NCBI GenBank assembly: GCA_030407005.1
Contig: JAUDYN010000002.1
Coordinates: 1,922,001 to 1,986,000, forward strand
Direction: 5' to 3'
DNA: 64,000 nt
From: Desarmillaria ectypa
Taxonomy: Eukaryota > Basidiomycota > Agaricomycetes > Agaricales > Physalacriaceae
The notes beneath the pieces were generated by a model. The model was not told the DNA's origin. It was given only the letters and a program-made list of their open reading frames with translations, and did not search any database. This document shows, piece after piece, positions 33,651 through 47,095 of the stretch (the stretch's first letter is position 1; every line of letters begins with the position of its first letter). The position numbers were made by a program, and so were the translations under genes.

Positions 33651-36600
33651 TCACCAAACTTTACTCAAGGAAATCCAATCGCGCAAAATGACAGTTCTCT
33701 CCGTTCCAATCTGTCGCGTCATCTCAACCTGTCTCGTTGTTGACAATGCTCCGAAATGCTCCAGCAGATTTCCATCGAGAACTCCTCTCGTAAGTGGTCG
33801 GGAAACGAAATCATTCCGCACGATGCTACAATGGCAATCAGCAAGATTATTAGCGTAAATAGATAATCCTACCGAAACACTTTTGGGTTCAAAGCAGCAG
33901 CATGCTGAATGTTGCGTGTTAGCTGGCCTTGCAATAACTGCAACCTCTTAGCGACAGTTTCGTCCAGAGGCGTCAACGAGGCGATTGATCCATTTGTCGC
34001 ACCTAACCATGAAAAGCGTAAGAGAAGTAACCGGTCCCTAAAGGTCCGCGCATCTTACCGTATATCAACTTGGCTTCTGGAATCATAGCCCCGTTCCTCC
34101 TATAGGCAATCATTGCTGAGGCTCGATATTCAGCCTGACTTTGGTACTCAGTCCGAAGCAAAAGGGAACGACCGTCTCTGGAATCGGGGTCTGATCGGAG
34201 CATCAGTAAGTACTAATGGTACGCAGTCGAATTAGGACTACCTTGTGGATTGTACTCGTACATCCGTAATACGCCTTCCTCGTCACAAGTAACAATCGAC
34301 ATAGCGTCTTCTTGAAAGAAAAAATCAACATTAGTTACACAAACGTGGTTGAGATCTTTGGCAAGAACAACGAGTTTGTAGGGATCCTCCTTAAGAGCGA
34401 CGATCAGCTAAATAAGCAGCTGAAAGATCGGAAGCGAACCTGAAACGCGACAAAAGAAACGCTCTTCACAGCATCACCAATGAGGAGTAGATTTTTAATA
34501 CTCCTGAGCGAAGTCACATATACCCCAACATCGAGGAAAGCAACGCCCACGAGGCGTTCGTCTGAATCAAAGGCCCGAACAAAGATCTGGGGTTCAATCA
34601 AATATGTTCAACTTTACGTTCAAACATCCTGTACAATTCTCAAACCTTTTGACCCATAGACGAAACCAAATAGCCTTTGAAGCCGCAAATCGCTGTCACA
34701 GGGCCCTTCGCATCATCGCGGCAACGCAACCTGAGTTTGTACCAGCGCTTCGGTGCAGACTTTTGATCGGGTACTACTTCGACAATCTCAAAGATGTAAG
34801 TCTGCAAAATAGTTCAGTAATTCGAAAACGACAATGAACATCGTGACATACACATCCTTTCGTGGCAAGGTCTTCTCCACGATTAATACTAGTACCAACA
34901 GCGATGAAGTCCTTGCTGCCAGTGTCGGTGCTTGACGTTTCTAGAGACACTACAGAAGTCGCGTTGACAATTTCATTTGAGGCAAACTCGAAGCTAAAGT
35001 AGCATTGATGAATTGAGTGCACGTGTACACCACACAAACATGAACATACCCATCCATAGATATCCATAAATCTGGTGATATCAACTCAAGAGTCGAGCAA
35101 TCTGTCATAGGATACCCTACATTTGAAGCTACGCATATGTGCCCATAGTTAGCGCCAATCCATGGTGAACCGATGATGTCGACTTGCCATCAGGCTCCCA
35201 CACTCTGTTGCCGTCCTCGTCGAAAGAAGCAAATCTCGCTTCCAAAGATGAAGCCGCAACGATCAAGGACGTCGAGGGGTCAAATAGTACATTGGAGTAC
35301 GGGCGACCCCTCGGAACAGACCGCATTGGGATAGGGCTTTCATATTGAAAGTCCGGTATCCACTCAAGGAGGCTGGGTCCCTGAGACGTAAAGTCAGCAC
35401 TTGCAAAATGTCAGTCACCAAGGCACACCTCTTCGGAGTATATGAGGAAATCTCCCTTCGACTCCCATAACGAACAAGGAGTGAAGGAGTGGACGACACC
35501 ATGGCCCGATGGGTACAGTTGAACACCGCCTTTGTCCGAGGCAATGATCCAGCTCGGTTTGTCACCAGTGAAAAAGATACCAGAAAATGTTGCGCCTGAG
35601 CCCCGCGTGGTAACAAACGGGATAAATGCTCGGGAGATACGTTTTTGTTCAGCGATAGCGCTTCTTTCGGTTTCCTCGGACTTCTGGATCTCGAACGCTT
35701 TCGAGTACATTTTAATCAATTTTATCTTCAGGGTCGAAGCCCGAGGAGATGATGGTGTCTCAGCAGCAGCTGAACCGGCAGGGAGAATCTGATATACAGC
35801 CATTTGTCCGCTTCTCAAGAACACCTAGTGAAACGCCGCTTCTCAAACAATACCATATCGGATGAATTGGAATGAAGCTTACAAAGAGATGGGGCTGGGG
35901 AGTCGACTCTCCTAGTGGAGCCACAAGTACTTGTTCAATATCCAGATCCTGAGGCTTGCGAAGAGGATCCTGGGGCAGGGACAATGCGGCAGAATCATGC
36001 GAGTCTGTGAGAACATTTTGAAGTGTAGAGATGGCACTGGTGGAGAATACAAGCGTTAGCTTTGGTAAAGCCCAGATCTATGGCATGTTTATATCAGATG
36101 CGAATATATACAAACGTTTAGAAACGTCAAACCTCCAGAACGCCCTGGGGCCGAACGAGAAGAAGCCATTGTGTTCGGTGACCCGAATTCACCACATTCT
36201 GTAACGTCGATGTCTTTTCGCTCACAGCGTTGTTAGGGACTGCTGCACTGCTTTCGAGGGCGTGTTCAAATACGCCGCTGAAATCAGTGAAGAAGCATCC
36301 GGTAAGGTATCTTGAGGTCTAAAGCCATCGATTAGTCGAAATGGTAGCGTTAAATTGAGCTGAGTGCACACCTTATCACCCATGGGAGACATATCCTTGC
36401 GCCTGATCTTCCCTCGATCAGTCTCAATGAAGAGACCGATGGAGTCGTCTTCTCGCAATATTAGAACAAAGGGCTCTGAAATGCTACAAGCGCGAATTTT
36501 GGCCCGCGGTGTGTTGCCGTCCATGTCTTTGATACTTTGTCTTTCAGCACCATCTGATAGAAATTTGGTAAACAATACGATCAGAAAAAACCAATATTTA

Positions 36601-39136
36601 CCAGGTTCCAAGACTCGAATAGCGTTCGTCATAACATGGAGAATGGCAGTTCGCTGGAAGAAAGTGCCTGCCCCCACCGTTGTTCCAGGAATACGAGTAG
36701 TGACGGAAATATCGCTTTTGACAGAGCGCGTAGCGATCTAAGTACGTATTAGAAGATTTCGGACGGAATGCACAAAGCACATACTCGTGAGAGACCAGGA
36801 GCTGGGTTGGCATCAGTACTAATGATAAGGGTGTCATTCTCTGCTTGAAACGGGTTAACGGGTCGCTCAAAAGTGACACCGCCCGACTTGACTGGCTGTC
36901 GAATTGGAAGCGACCACATTCCCCGAGCGCCTCCGATAGCATGAAGCTTGCGCTTCGTTCTAAAGGGAAGGTCCCGCTAAAATAGAACATAATATTAGCG
37001 GACGGGAAAAATGTAGCTGTAGTGTTTACCTGGAAAAGCGTGAAACCTCCAAGAGGACCGATGCCTGTAGCGGCAACTAATTCGGGCACAGAGCGATCCT
37101 TAATGAAACATTAGGCAGAGTTTGTTGGAAGCCAAAAATTCATACACCGTTCTTAGCCACTGAGAATGTAATGCCAGAGATCGGACCATATGCAAACAAA
37201 GTGTCACACACAGAGAGGTGTATCACAGTCCGCATTTTCTTGGAGACTCCATTAGTGGTTCCGTTGACTTCAGGTTCGGGAACCGTTGAGGAACCATAGA
37301 TATCTAGAGCAACAAGCTTACTCACACATTTGTGTTCAACCGGAGGGAACAACATACCATCATCATCATCAACATCCATGGTAGTGGATGCGTCTACCAC
37401 AGTCGTAGGCACGGTGTCCATGGCGTCGTCGTCATCTACCTCTTCTTCGATCTTCGTAGCCTTGACCAAAACTGACGGGCCAACCATGCTTGCGATGAAG
37501 ATATGATGGTCATCCAGCTTCTTCATGAGGCTTGGAAGCGCCGTCTGCGCAATAGCGGCAGACATGACCAGCTTCGATACGCTCTTGCCATCCGCGACAA
37601 TCTCGACAGGATAGACAGTTCCATCTTTCAGTGTGATGAAAAGAGTTTTGTCATCTACAAACACAGAACGAGAGCCTTCTAGTGACAAATCACGGCCTTC
37701 CTCTCCTGGTGGAGTCGTGAAAGGAAGGTCGCTCATCCTAGAGGCCCATCCATTAACAGGAAGGGTAATACGGCGAGCGGCTTGGTCAACGTAGATCAGG
37801 GAGTTGCTGGTGACAACGACAACACCTCCCAATACTGTGGTCGTAGGGAGAATATAAAGACAGTCATGAGGAAGACCAACGACGGACGTGATTATGGGAA
37901 AGTTTTGCGACAAGATATCCAACGTGAAAACAACCAGCCGAAACGTATCTTTAAATTCTTTAAGACGGCTAAACAATATAAATGTCGCGGAGAGGATTCA
38001 AGGACAAGGACATACCCGGCCCATGTTTGTTGTGTTTGGAAAAGTACCGCCAAAGTGGGGTTATTGAAGCCAGGCAAAAAAGAGAAATCTGTGACATGTT
38101 TAATGTTCTTGTCTACGGATGCAGGGAGATCCAGTATAAAACTCGGTGAATAGGGAATATCCCTATGAATTGTTTTAGTCTATCACTGCAAGGAACACTC
38201 ACGATACTTACCTCGAATGTGTATGGTCCTGATCTTGGTCCATCACTTCAAGTTCTGCCTGTGACTGATAAAACGGGAGAATTGCGAGTGAATCCTTTGG
38301 GAGCGATAGAGCAGCACAGCGAGAGAGAGGATCGACGCGAAGATCTGCTCGAAAGAGGCTAGACTCCGAGAACATCTGAAAAACATTGGGTGAGAACTTC
38401 ACGGAAAGGCACGATATCACGTACAACTTGGGGTGCACGCTCATAGGTATGAATTGACACCGTAATAAGATCATGAACAGTATCCGACCATTCCATTAGA
38501 GCAATCTTGAACTCGATGTCAGAATATCTATTAATCGAAATGCAGGCTATGCACCTTGGCGTCTCTGAAAGAGACCAACAGACGGTCCAGTTTGTCGTCG
38601 AGGGAGGCCATCAGCCTCACTCCCGACATCCCGGTGACAATTCCATGCAGACGATGTTCTCGTAGAAAGTAAAACTTGGTAACGGTTTGAACGGAGGATT
38701 TTTGAGGGCTTGACTGATAATCATGTATTAGCATGTGTCGCAAGAAAAAGATAAATTCAAGTAGACGTAGGATATATACACAGAACATTCAAATCACCTT
38801 GGCTATATTCACGAAACCCTCCCCTTGTCTGTCCATAGACACCTCACTTTCAACTGCTTCAGTGTCCTTCCGAATCTTGCTATTCTTCTCTCGTTCCTCT
38901 TCGTCCTGAGCTGACACGGTGGCTAGTTCCTCGCGCACCTCGAATATCCGTAGAATATTGGATCGCGCAATAACAACATTGCAGAGCACTCTGGCTGTCA
39001 ATTCGTGGCGTGTTGACGCATTCGGTGGCACTGGAAGCTCCCAATCCTTGACCGTGGAAGGTGTCAGCTTGAGACTGGTAGCGAATTCCACCCCACTGGG
39101 AGGTAAAATTTCTTGATGCAGAGCATGCATGTCCAT
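33651..39136 (-). CDS. CFT1: Cleavage and polyadenylation factor Cft1/CPSF160
   Basis: Largest subunit of the pre-mRNA 3'-end cleavage/polyadenylation complex, a triple beta-propeller relative of DDB1 and Rse1. The N-terminus is unmistakable: MHALHQEILPPSGVEF, SLKLTP, NVVIARSNILRIFEVREE. Further: HRLHGIVTGMSGVRLMASLD, LPHDCLYILPTTTVLGGVVV, FITLKDGTVYPVEI, an acidic insert (EEEVDDDDAMDT). The C-terminal CPSF_A part ends NDFVSRPLTRGVLDGNLLEH, FGALSTTRQVEMTRQIGTER, TVILRDWISLSKVW, stop at 33651. More than a dozen short introns. ATGs at 39136 and 39130 are both possible starts; related proteins begin at the MHAL Met (39130). It is divergent from the EI24-like gene. Confidence 0.92.
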
Positions 39137-39335
39137 CAATACCAGGCTATATAGGCCGAAGGGTATTTATCTTGACCTGACTGTTCCAAAGTCTTCACAA
39201 TGGGAACCGGCAGTGGTCCAAAGGCAAGAAGCTTGAAAGTTGAGTGAAGCGTTGAACAGAGACGCTAGTGACAAATAAATCCGGCCTTGCACCTGTGGTA
39301 CATAAGGTTAGGGTTTCAGAACGAGGCTCTCCTTC

Positions 39336-40783
39336 ATGCAATCGTCTCAGTTACAGTATTTGCTTGGCTCTGTTCCAGCGCATTCAAGGCACTCATCCAG
39401 ATCAACATATCCTTCCTTTCTCTCGGTACACGATACAATCCTTCTTCAACTCAGTTGTGCATGGCGTGGTCTGGCTGATGGCTTTCGTTGGGATCGTGCA
39501 GTATCCGCAGTTGCAGGGTAAGCAGCATTTCGGGTTATCTACAATCAGATGGCCTCTTTTTTCCCTCATGTACGACATGTAGTGACGCGGAAATACGAGC
39601 CAATGTGTTTAAATCAATGATGCTGAATACTCTATCTTTGATTTCTATCTACACTTTTGACTTCTTGCTCCAACCGCTAGTACGAGGCCAGCAGAAGTGG
39701 CTTCGTCGGAACGTTGGATGGTTCTATCAACTTCTGTGGCTTTTCCCTGTCGTTAGTATGTCTTTGTATCTCAACGTGGGTTTAGCACTTGCAACCCATG
39801 CCTTCACTGACAACGACACTAGAGCTCTTGGTGTACAACAATTGCCCGTCGGACCTATACGATTCAACACGGCCATCGTGCTCTTGCTCTGCAGACAGGC
39901 AGTACATATACTGGAATGCTCACAGCTATCGCGACCTCTGCATATAGAGCTGTGATGGTATTCACGTCAGTTGTTGTGTCCTTTGCATTAGGATACATTC
40001 CTTACGTGGGACCTGCCATCGGATTCTTGTTTCTCTGTTGGGTGGATTCGTGAGTTACAGCTACATGGCTTGATGTATTCTAATCATCTTGGACCAATAT
40101 CGTACAGCTATTATTGCTTCGAGTGTGTCATCATCTTTCATTCTGTGGTCAACACCTCTTCTGAATTCTCCTTCTGTCAAGATTTGTTTGGATTGCGCGG
40201 GGTATGTCTCTTTCTAGAAGAATACGATACCTTGAGGAACGCTGGGCCTATTTTCTGGCTTTCGGTCAGTTGAGAGATTCTGTTATGCGGTGCGGCTTAA
40301 GATGCCTAACATGTAATGCATGATAGGACTTCCCTCCGCTGGTCTCTGTACATTTGGTAGCGGCCTTGCTAACGCTGCACTTTTCGCATTGATATTTCCC
40401 GCTGTATGTCAAACGTTTTCGCACACTGTCATTCATTTACTCTTCAACAGTTCATCATTATGGCCATGCATGCCAATCCGGTTCCAGTTGATCCATACAA
40501 TCCAGTCAGCAATACGGCCAAGCCACGAATTGCTAGCGACCACACCGATACCATCAAGCATCCGTCGCCCTTCGTACCGATACGAATACCAGTTTTCGCC
40601 CTGGTCCTGTTCATCAACGATGCTATTGTAAGGGTTTTAAGTATGGGTGGCCAGTCCACGGGACGCAGTAGAGCATTCAGCGATGCGACGGAGAATGCTG
40701 AAGAGGGAACGATGGAAATGACGTTTAGCTCCCCCTCTCAGTCAACGCGACGATTCAAAATTAGCTCCCGGAAACAGGACTGA
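39336..40783 (+). CDS. EI24-like multi-pass membrane protein
   Basis: Fungal member of the EI24/CysZ-like family (ER membrane, implicated in autophagy in animals). Exon with YPSFLSVHDTILLQLSCAWR and LADGFRWDRAVSAVAG; then DAEIRANVFKSMMLNTLSLI, SIYTFDFLLQPLVRG, VGWFYQLLWLFPVVSMSLYL; later YYCFE, FVWIARGMSLSRRIRYLEER, WAYFLAFGLPSAGLCTFGSG, ALFALIFPAFIIMAMHANPV. About five hydrophobic spans are visible. The C-terminal tail is hydrophilic (MEMTFSSPSQSTRRFKISSR). The start is uncertain: the ATG at 39336 opens the conserved exon, but an upstream ATG at 39200 with a further intron is possible. Confidence 0.75.
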
Positions 40784-40872
40784 TTTTGCAAATGGCGTCA
40801 CTCTTGAACTTCTGCTTGTCTTCCCTGGCTAATAGTAATACCATAATACGATACAATTTGTGGAAGTACTTT

Positions 40873-41904
40873 TCAACCAAATCCTGCCCATTCAATAGAC
40901 ATCGTTGTCACCTCCTTTTTCTCATCATCCCAGCAACAAATGAGATGCGCCTTCTTCGTAGCAGTGCCTAGACGTCCATGGGCAACAATCTCCATTGGCT
41001 GGAGTGCAGACCAAGGGGAGTCGATAACCGTAGCAGTAAAATGGGAGTGATACCTCATGGGATCCCCTTGGTTGTCGGTAAGAAAAGACTAAGAAACGAA
41101 AAAGAGATTACGGACCTGGATATACCAAATAATCTCCGCCAAACTTGATACCTCCACCCATAAAATATCCTTGCTCCCACAAGCTTCTGAAAACCCCACA
41201 TTTGGCCCTTTCATGGAGATTTGAAGGGTAATCCCATATCCCTGCCGCCTTGGCGGAATCAACGGAGGCGTATGTGCACGCGTCAGGAGAGTACCATTTC
41301 GTGGATGAGGATGATGCAGGGATAACGATGTTATGGGCTGGATGGTTAGAAATAGGTGTTTTCTGGGTGGGTTCTGTCTCCTCCACAGACTTTGCCTTTC
41401 TCTGTTCTCGTTCGCGTCTTTTCTTGATGGCTTCCTCCGACATAGAACGCGTACTGGGGCTTAAAGCATCTTTGAGTGACTCAGATAAATTGATTTGTTT
41501 TTTGATGGACTCGAGACGTGTTGAATCCCATTCTTTGAGGTGTTCGAGTGATGGCTCGGGATACGCGCGTGGATCGTCGATAAGGACGGCTGACTCTATG
41601 ATGACTGTATAAATCACAATTCCTGGTTTCAAAATGAACGAGCATGCCATTTTCGACTAGCAGAACCACCTCTTCCGGCATAAGCAGCAAGGGAACACCA
41701 AGAAAAATGTTTTGTTGGGAGACATGCGGCAGAGTGCCGGTCAGAATACCGCAAATGCGATATTTAGACCGGATTAACGCAATATCTAATTTCCTCTATC
41801 AATACCCAGAGAAAGAATAAACAGAATGAACGAACCGTTGACCTCCCAGATGAAGCCTCTTTTATTCGCGACAGAAATGGATATGCGAGAATTTGAGTCA
41901 GTCA
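40873..41904 (-). CDS. SEN34: tRNA-splicing endonuclease subunit Sen34
   Basis: Catalytic subunit cutting the 3' splice site of tRNA introns. The first exon MTDSNSRISISVANKRGFIW (start 41904) joins DIALIRSKYRICGILTGTLP, then PLLLMPEEVVLLVEN. A 52-nt intron with a GC donor (41596-41647) leads to ESAVLIDDPRAYPEP. The catalytic domain contains KAAGIWDYPSNLHERAKCGV, FRSLWEQGYFMGGGIKFGGD, YLVYPGDPMRYHSHFTATV (the Tyr/His of the active site) and KKAHLICCWDDEKKEVTTMS. The gene ends IEWAGFG at 40873. Between them is a charged linker (EEAIKKRREREQRKAK). It converges with the EI24-like gene and is divergent from the IAH1-like gene over 104 bp. Confidence 0.9.
41596..41647 (-). other. GC-AG intron in SEN34
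   Basis: The exon ends GAA-AAT-G, the intron begins GCATGC and ends CATCATAG. The 52-nt length and phase 1 restore the frame between VVLLVEN and SAVLIDDPRAY. No GT donor nearby gives an open join. Confidence 0.6.
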
Positions 41905-42008
41905 TGACGGTTGTGGATAAGATGCTTAGATCGATCAAATGATGTGGCTGTACTTTGTTTGCCCTTTAACGTTTAACCCCTGTCGGCCTTTGCTTACATT
42001 GAGCATCC

Positions 42009-43014
42009 ATGGCGGCATATGTTCAGGACTGTATTATGCTCTTCGGTGATTCCATTACTCAGGGCGCCTGGGAGGATGGAGGATTCGGTCAACGCCTATC
42101 TTGTGGGTCTGACTATATTATACTTACATGCTCGTTGTGTGCTCTTATCACGATTAACAGATGTATACGCGCGAAAGCTAGATATCCTGAACAGAGGATT
42201 GTCTGGATATAACACGGAATGGGCCATCCCGGTTTTTGAACAAGTGGGTGCTAAAGATGCTGCAAGCGGGACAACATGACAATCAAGTTGATCTCGTCGG
42301 CAGTGTTTCGCCAAACAACATGAGCAAGAACATGTTCCCAAAGTTCGCATCCTCACCATCTGGTTTGGTGCCAACGATGCTTGTATCAAACCGTCCCCTC
42401 AGCATGTCCCGCTGGGAAAATTCACCTCCAACATCAAGCATCTGATAGACCTGGTGCATTCTAGCAAATCGCCTTATTATTCGCCCGATACCCGAATTAT
42501 TCTTATCACACCTCCACCGGTGAATACTTATCAACGGGGGGCTGATCTACAGTCTAGATCACCGCCTTTGGCACTTGATCGTTTGTTCGAAACGACCAAG
42601 CAATATGCCCAGGCGGTGATAGATGTCGGAAGAGAAGCCTGTATTCCTGTCGTGGATGTTTGGGCGGCGCTCTGGAATGCGGCAGGTCAAGATGAAGCGG
42701 CGTTGAGAGAGTTCTTGTCTGATGGTCTCCATTTGAATCGAGATGGATATTCGGTAAGAATACGTGCTCTGCAACTACAGGAGTCTAACAATAGAGACCC
42801 ACCAGATCATGTATGAGCTCTTGACAGATACGATTGCGACAAAAATGCCAGAGCTCCATTACAACAATCTTCAATCTGTCTTTGCGCCGTACGTGTGCTA
42901 TGTGCCTTTCCATCATACATCACGTCCTCATTGTTCCCGTTTTGAATCAGGTGGGCTGAGATCGATTGGACGGCGCCAGGGGCCACATTGATGAAGCGAA
43001 AGGCCGAGGTTTGA
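42009..43014 (+). CDS. IAH1: SGNH-family esterase, IAH1-like
   Basis: GDSL/SGNH hydrolase close to isoamyl-acetate-hydrolysing esterase. Block I: IMLFGDSITQGAWEDGGFGQ (nucleophile Ser in GDS). Block II: LNRGLSGYNTEWA. Block III: ILTIWFGANDACIKPSPQHV (GxND). Block V: FLSDGLHLNRDGYS (catalytic Asp and His). Also IILITPPPVNTYQRGADLQ and YAQAVIDVGREACIPVVDVW. Four introns splice in phase; the last exon ends WTAPGATLMKRKAEV at 43014. No signal peptide, so probably cytosolic. Length matches the family. Confidence 0.88.
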
Positions 43015-44034
43015 ATCGAGAATTCGGTTTGGATGCTCTATCTGAAATACCAGGCGGCGTAATGATTTGGGTGTATAAAAAATAGACAAACGTTTTCATT
43101 CATCGAGTTCTTTCCGGGAATTGGGCGGTCCAGCACTCAGTACACTCAACACGTTCGGCCGACAAACGTAAATATGCATGCGAGTTGTTTGAGTTCTCGA
43201 CCACGCTAGCAAAGTAAGGTCCAGGAAAAACGTCGGGCGCCGGGAGGTCGGACCGATGGCTTCACGATCACGTGCAAAATTGAACATTGTCAAACTCGCG
43301 TAAACAGGGAAGGGCTTGGCGTTTCACCATTTGCTCGGGTCAAGGTTCTTTGCGATATCGCGATACCGCTACATATACGTTGGAGGGCTTCAAGTCGACG
43401 GCTCTAGCTTGTCTGTCTTTCGTTCATATTTCAGTGCGTTTTCTATTCATTTTCCGTATGAATAGAACAAAACTCATCATTTCTGGAAGGCGGGAAATTT
43501 TAGGACCCACAAGAGTCCATATTAGCCTGGTTTGCTTTTCCTTCCGTGAGAATCCCGTCACTACTCTGTTTCTCCTCGATTCACGAGCCATTGTTCACAC
43601 TCCCAGGCGCGGTTTCCTCCATCAACACGTTCATTACGCCTCAAGGTGCGTCTCCATTGCTCGTACTCGTCTAAGGCCAGGGAAGAAACCAACACCCGGT
43701 GCCCCACTACGCTCCGCACCATGTGTGACACATGTCCCCTTTTGGCTCCAACAATGGAGCATGTTGGGAAATCGGGGCCTGGGTACCGTCATGTTCATCC
43801 TTTGTTTCAACACCAATCTGCTTCTCCGAACATTCCTCATTGTTGTTCTTCAGCCAGTTGGGCACAAGCCGAATTGTCAAATTCAAGCCAGCCACGATTT
43901 CTCCTTTCTAGGTGAATTGTTCCTTGTTCTAGCATTCATCGCTCACCGTCGTTCTTCGTGTTCTCTTGCCTTTATAACTGTACTTTCATCGCCACTCTCG
44001 TTCTACCTTCACCATATCATCGCTCTTCACTATC
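43015..44034. other. Long leader/promoter region of CDC25
   Basis: About 1 kb without a supported gene. A 294-codon open frame without an ATG start (43287-44171) overlaps it and the first CDC25 codons in another frame. Its sequence has no family likeness, so I treat the region as promoter plus 5' UTR. Confidence 0.45.
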
Positions 44035-46322
44035 ATGTCATTTCTCGATCAACTAATAGAACGACAACACACCAGCAAGAAGCACAAGATAAACGCAGAC
44101 TACGAGTCCTCACCAAACATGACATCGCTATTTCTCAATGTGCCCTCCACCTTTACGCGCGAGCGGATTAATGCCACACACGAGAGACACGATGACGACG
44201 AAGGGTATCTTTCCTCGGACTTGGAGCTCTCCTTCGCATCCACAGTGTCTTTGAACTCTCCCTCCAAGGAGCCAGTCACGTTGACGCCCGAGAGCGGTTA
44301 CGGAGTTCCAATGGACATATCACCGGCACCGGCCAAATTCCAACCAACTAAAGCTGCCACTCGTCCTAGAGCTTTCACCAGCGCCGCTTCAAGTCGTATG
44401 TTCGGCAGTGATGTCAGCAACCACGCAAACCAAACCTCTTCTCAGCGAGGACCCTCTAGCTCCACCCATTCAGGTTCGCAACGTACTCAGCGATCGGCAT
44501 TGCCTATGGAATGGCTTATGGCAAGTCCTATCGAAGACGCGTCAACATCGAATCAGGATAGTAATGTAAGTTATGTATGCCTTGTGTCGGTTGTGCGGAT
44601 CACTCATCCAGGCTATAGTTTCTCTCAATCTTGGAACCCGCTTCACCTATGGACGTAGATTCGTCGTTTGCCGAAGAGAATAACCCAGTCACCTCATCTC
44701 CTTTGGCGTCCTCCGCGACAGTCACCAATTTCAACAACCTTTTCTATGAGAATGCATCTCCAGGATCTACTTGGTTTGAAAGCCCTACGATCCGTCTTCC
44801 TAAGAAACGCCGTTCTTTTTCTCCTTCGACTGGTGTCTCTGACAGAGAGGCTGCGTCATCATCTCCGGGCCTACCATCCTCGCCCTCGGACCGCAAGCTG
44901 GGCAGAATAGTGAGCGGACCAGTATTGTTTGGTGGTAGTAAATCGTCCCTTTCTGGTATCAGCCCTTCAGCTGTAAATGCGCTCAAGAGACCTCGCAGGC
45001 CTGCTCTTTCTGCGTCGGTACACCCGTTCCAGGCGAATATTATCATCAACTCGGCATATCCTATTCTTTCCTCTGATGATCACTCGAACGAAGACGAATC
45101 AGAGAGGCAGCTTCTACCCGCGCGTCGTGCATTCTCTGCCATGATTACTCCGTCCGCTTTGCTAGACTTCTCGGATGAATCTTTCGATGGCTTGGATGGC
45201 TCTTCTCCTGCCCAAGCGTACACGCAGCGCCAGCAAGTGAAGACAATCCGACGCTGTGACGGCACCGATGACTTCAGGCCGATGACTGGTGCCACTGCCA
45301 TGGTCATGCAGGAAAGTCCTTCTGCGAAGTTCATGTGTTCAGGGATGCCCGGCTTTGGAGATAACGAGCTCATGGGTAAGATATTACCTTGCCATCGAGT
45401 TTCGGAGGACGGCTTGATGAGAATAACGGTCGACACGGTCAGAATCTGTGAACTAATCACATGTGCGAAAGCTAAATTTCTTCTCAGCTCGACGATCTAC
45501 TGGATGGCGTCTATGATTCCCAGATACAACACTTCCGCGTTATCGATTGTCGTTTTGATTATGAATACCTGGGTGGCCACGTCCCAGGTGCTGTCAATGT
45601 CAACACGACGAGTGCCGTTGAAGAACAACTACTCGGACCGACTGTACCGAAGCCCAAGCCAAGTGTTAGTGGCGATTCTACCGCAAAAACAATTTTAGTT
45701 TTCCACTGCGAATTCAGCGCTAAGAGGGCGCCCACTTTGTACGCCCTTTGCCCTCTATCATATACCTAGGCTCATTACACATTACAGCGCCAAACATCTG
45801 CGTTCCAAAGACCGTTCCATGAACCATCACATGTACCCAAAGGTCCACTATCCTGAGGTCTATATTCTGGATGGCGGATATTGCAAGTATTTCCAGACGT
45901 CTCGATGCCGACCTTCTGGTTATACTCCGATGGATGATCCTACTCATGCCGCTTCACGTCGCGAAGATCTTGACCAGTTCCGCAAAGCAAAATTTGGGCG
46001 TCACAAGTCTTACGCGTACGGGGATGGAAGCAATAGGATGTCCTCCTCTGGTCTATCCTTGCCAGTTCCCAAGAGGAACACAGCGCCAAGTGGAGGAAAT
46101 GCCCACGTATTTGCGGCTGCCACTGCTGCACGCAGTCGCCGTGGAGGAACCAGCGCGACCCTGTCCACCCTTGCTGAAGACAGCATGACGACTGCTGACG
46201 GCGACGATACTGACACCGATATTGGTGATAGCCCATGTCCTCCTCCACCCACCAAAGGCAAGAAAGGCCGTGGCTCATTGTCAAGAGCAGAGACCTACGG
46301 ACCATCCAGAATGCCGTTCTAA
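44035..46322 (+). CDS. CDC25: M-phase inducer phosphatase Cdc25
   Basis: Dual-specificity phosphatase that activates Cdk1 at G2/M. Start MSFLDQLIERQHTSKKHK; a long Ser/Pro-rich regulatory N-terminus with many SP/TP sites follows (FLSILEPASPMDVDSSF after intron 1). The rhodanese-like catalytic domain begins GKILPCHRVSEDGLMRITVD, then FRVIDCRFDYEYLGGHVPGA, the active-site loop VFHCEFSAKRAPTF (HCxxSxxR intact), KHLRSKDRSMNHHMYPKVHY and PEVYILDGGYCKYF. The C-terminal tail is Ser/Thr-rich and ends YGPSRMPF. Three introns splice in phase. A long upstream region without another gene suggests strong transcriptional or 5'-UTR control, but that is inference. Confidence 0.93.
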
Positions 46323-47095
46323 CTCTCTTCTGCTCCGCCATAAGATAATCAATGCCCTGGCTATGATTCCAGAGACGCTTTGCATCGACTTTAAAATTAT
46401 GAACCACGAATTCGAAACTGACAACGTCCCCCCATCCCTAGAGAAGGGCACGCCGCTCCTTACATTGCACGTTCGTTTGATGCATCTCCTCTTGCAGCCA
46501 TTTCCCCATACTTTGTCCCGTTGGCGGACAGCCTGGAAACCCCCGTCATCACATTCGACTTTGAAGTATTCAGTGCACATTCGACCACTTAGGCGGTTAT
46601 TCATCTCTTCCGATTTCTCATTCGAATCTCATGGACATTCGAATCTATCTATTAAAATAACACAAATTTTCCTGCATCGCATATCACATTTTTCTACATC
46701 TACATATCTTTCTATGTTTTCATTGTCCGTCCCTTCTCGTTCTGCTGTTGCACTGTTCCGGTTTTCCGTCCATCAGCTTGTCTGTAGTTTTGATTTCTTG
46801 CATGTTCTGGCGGTAGCATTCGCTCGAGGTTATTTCTCCGATGCTTCGAAGCCCCGGCAACAAATTATTTATACATTCAAGTTACCAATGCTATACTGGC
46901 TGCTGGCTCTGTACCACTGCGTGGTCCTTGCGTTTTCTGTTTGTGCAACCTTCAAGAGGCCTATCTTGTTCGTCAACTGGTCGTAATTATACAGGTTACA
47001 AGTGACTATAGTGCACGAGCCGACACTGCTAATTGCGTCTCTCAATGACCATGAGGATCAGGCTCTCCTTTGGGTTCTAGATGTGAATTAAATTA
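46323..47095. other. Convergent 3' region, CDC25 / TCP1
   Basis: 773 bp of AT-rich sequence. An open frame running from the CDC25 3' end to 46986 is Phe/Ser/His-rich with no family likeness and is probably chance. No RNA gene or repeat seen. Confidence 0.45.

Noticed and set aside
39200..39335. ATG at 39200 (MGTGSGPKARS) as first exon of the EI24-like gene
   Set aside because: It meets a stop after 15 codons and only a weak donor (GTTGAG) would save it; kept only as an alternative start.
46222..46986. 254-codon plus-strand frame after CDC25
   Set aside because: Starts inside the CDC25 tail in another frame, then runs through AT-rich 3' sequence; Phe/Ser/His-rich with no family likeness.
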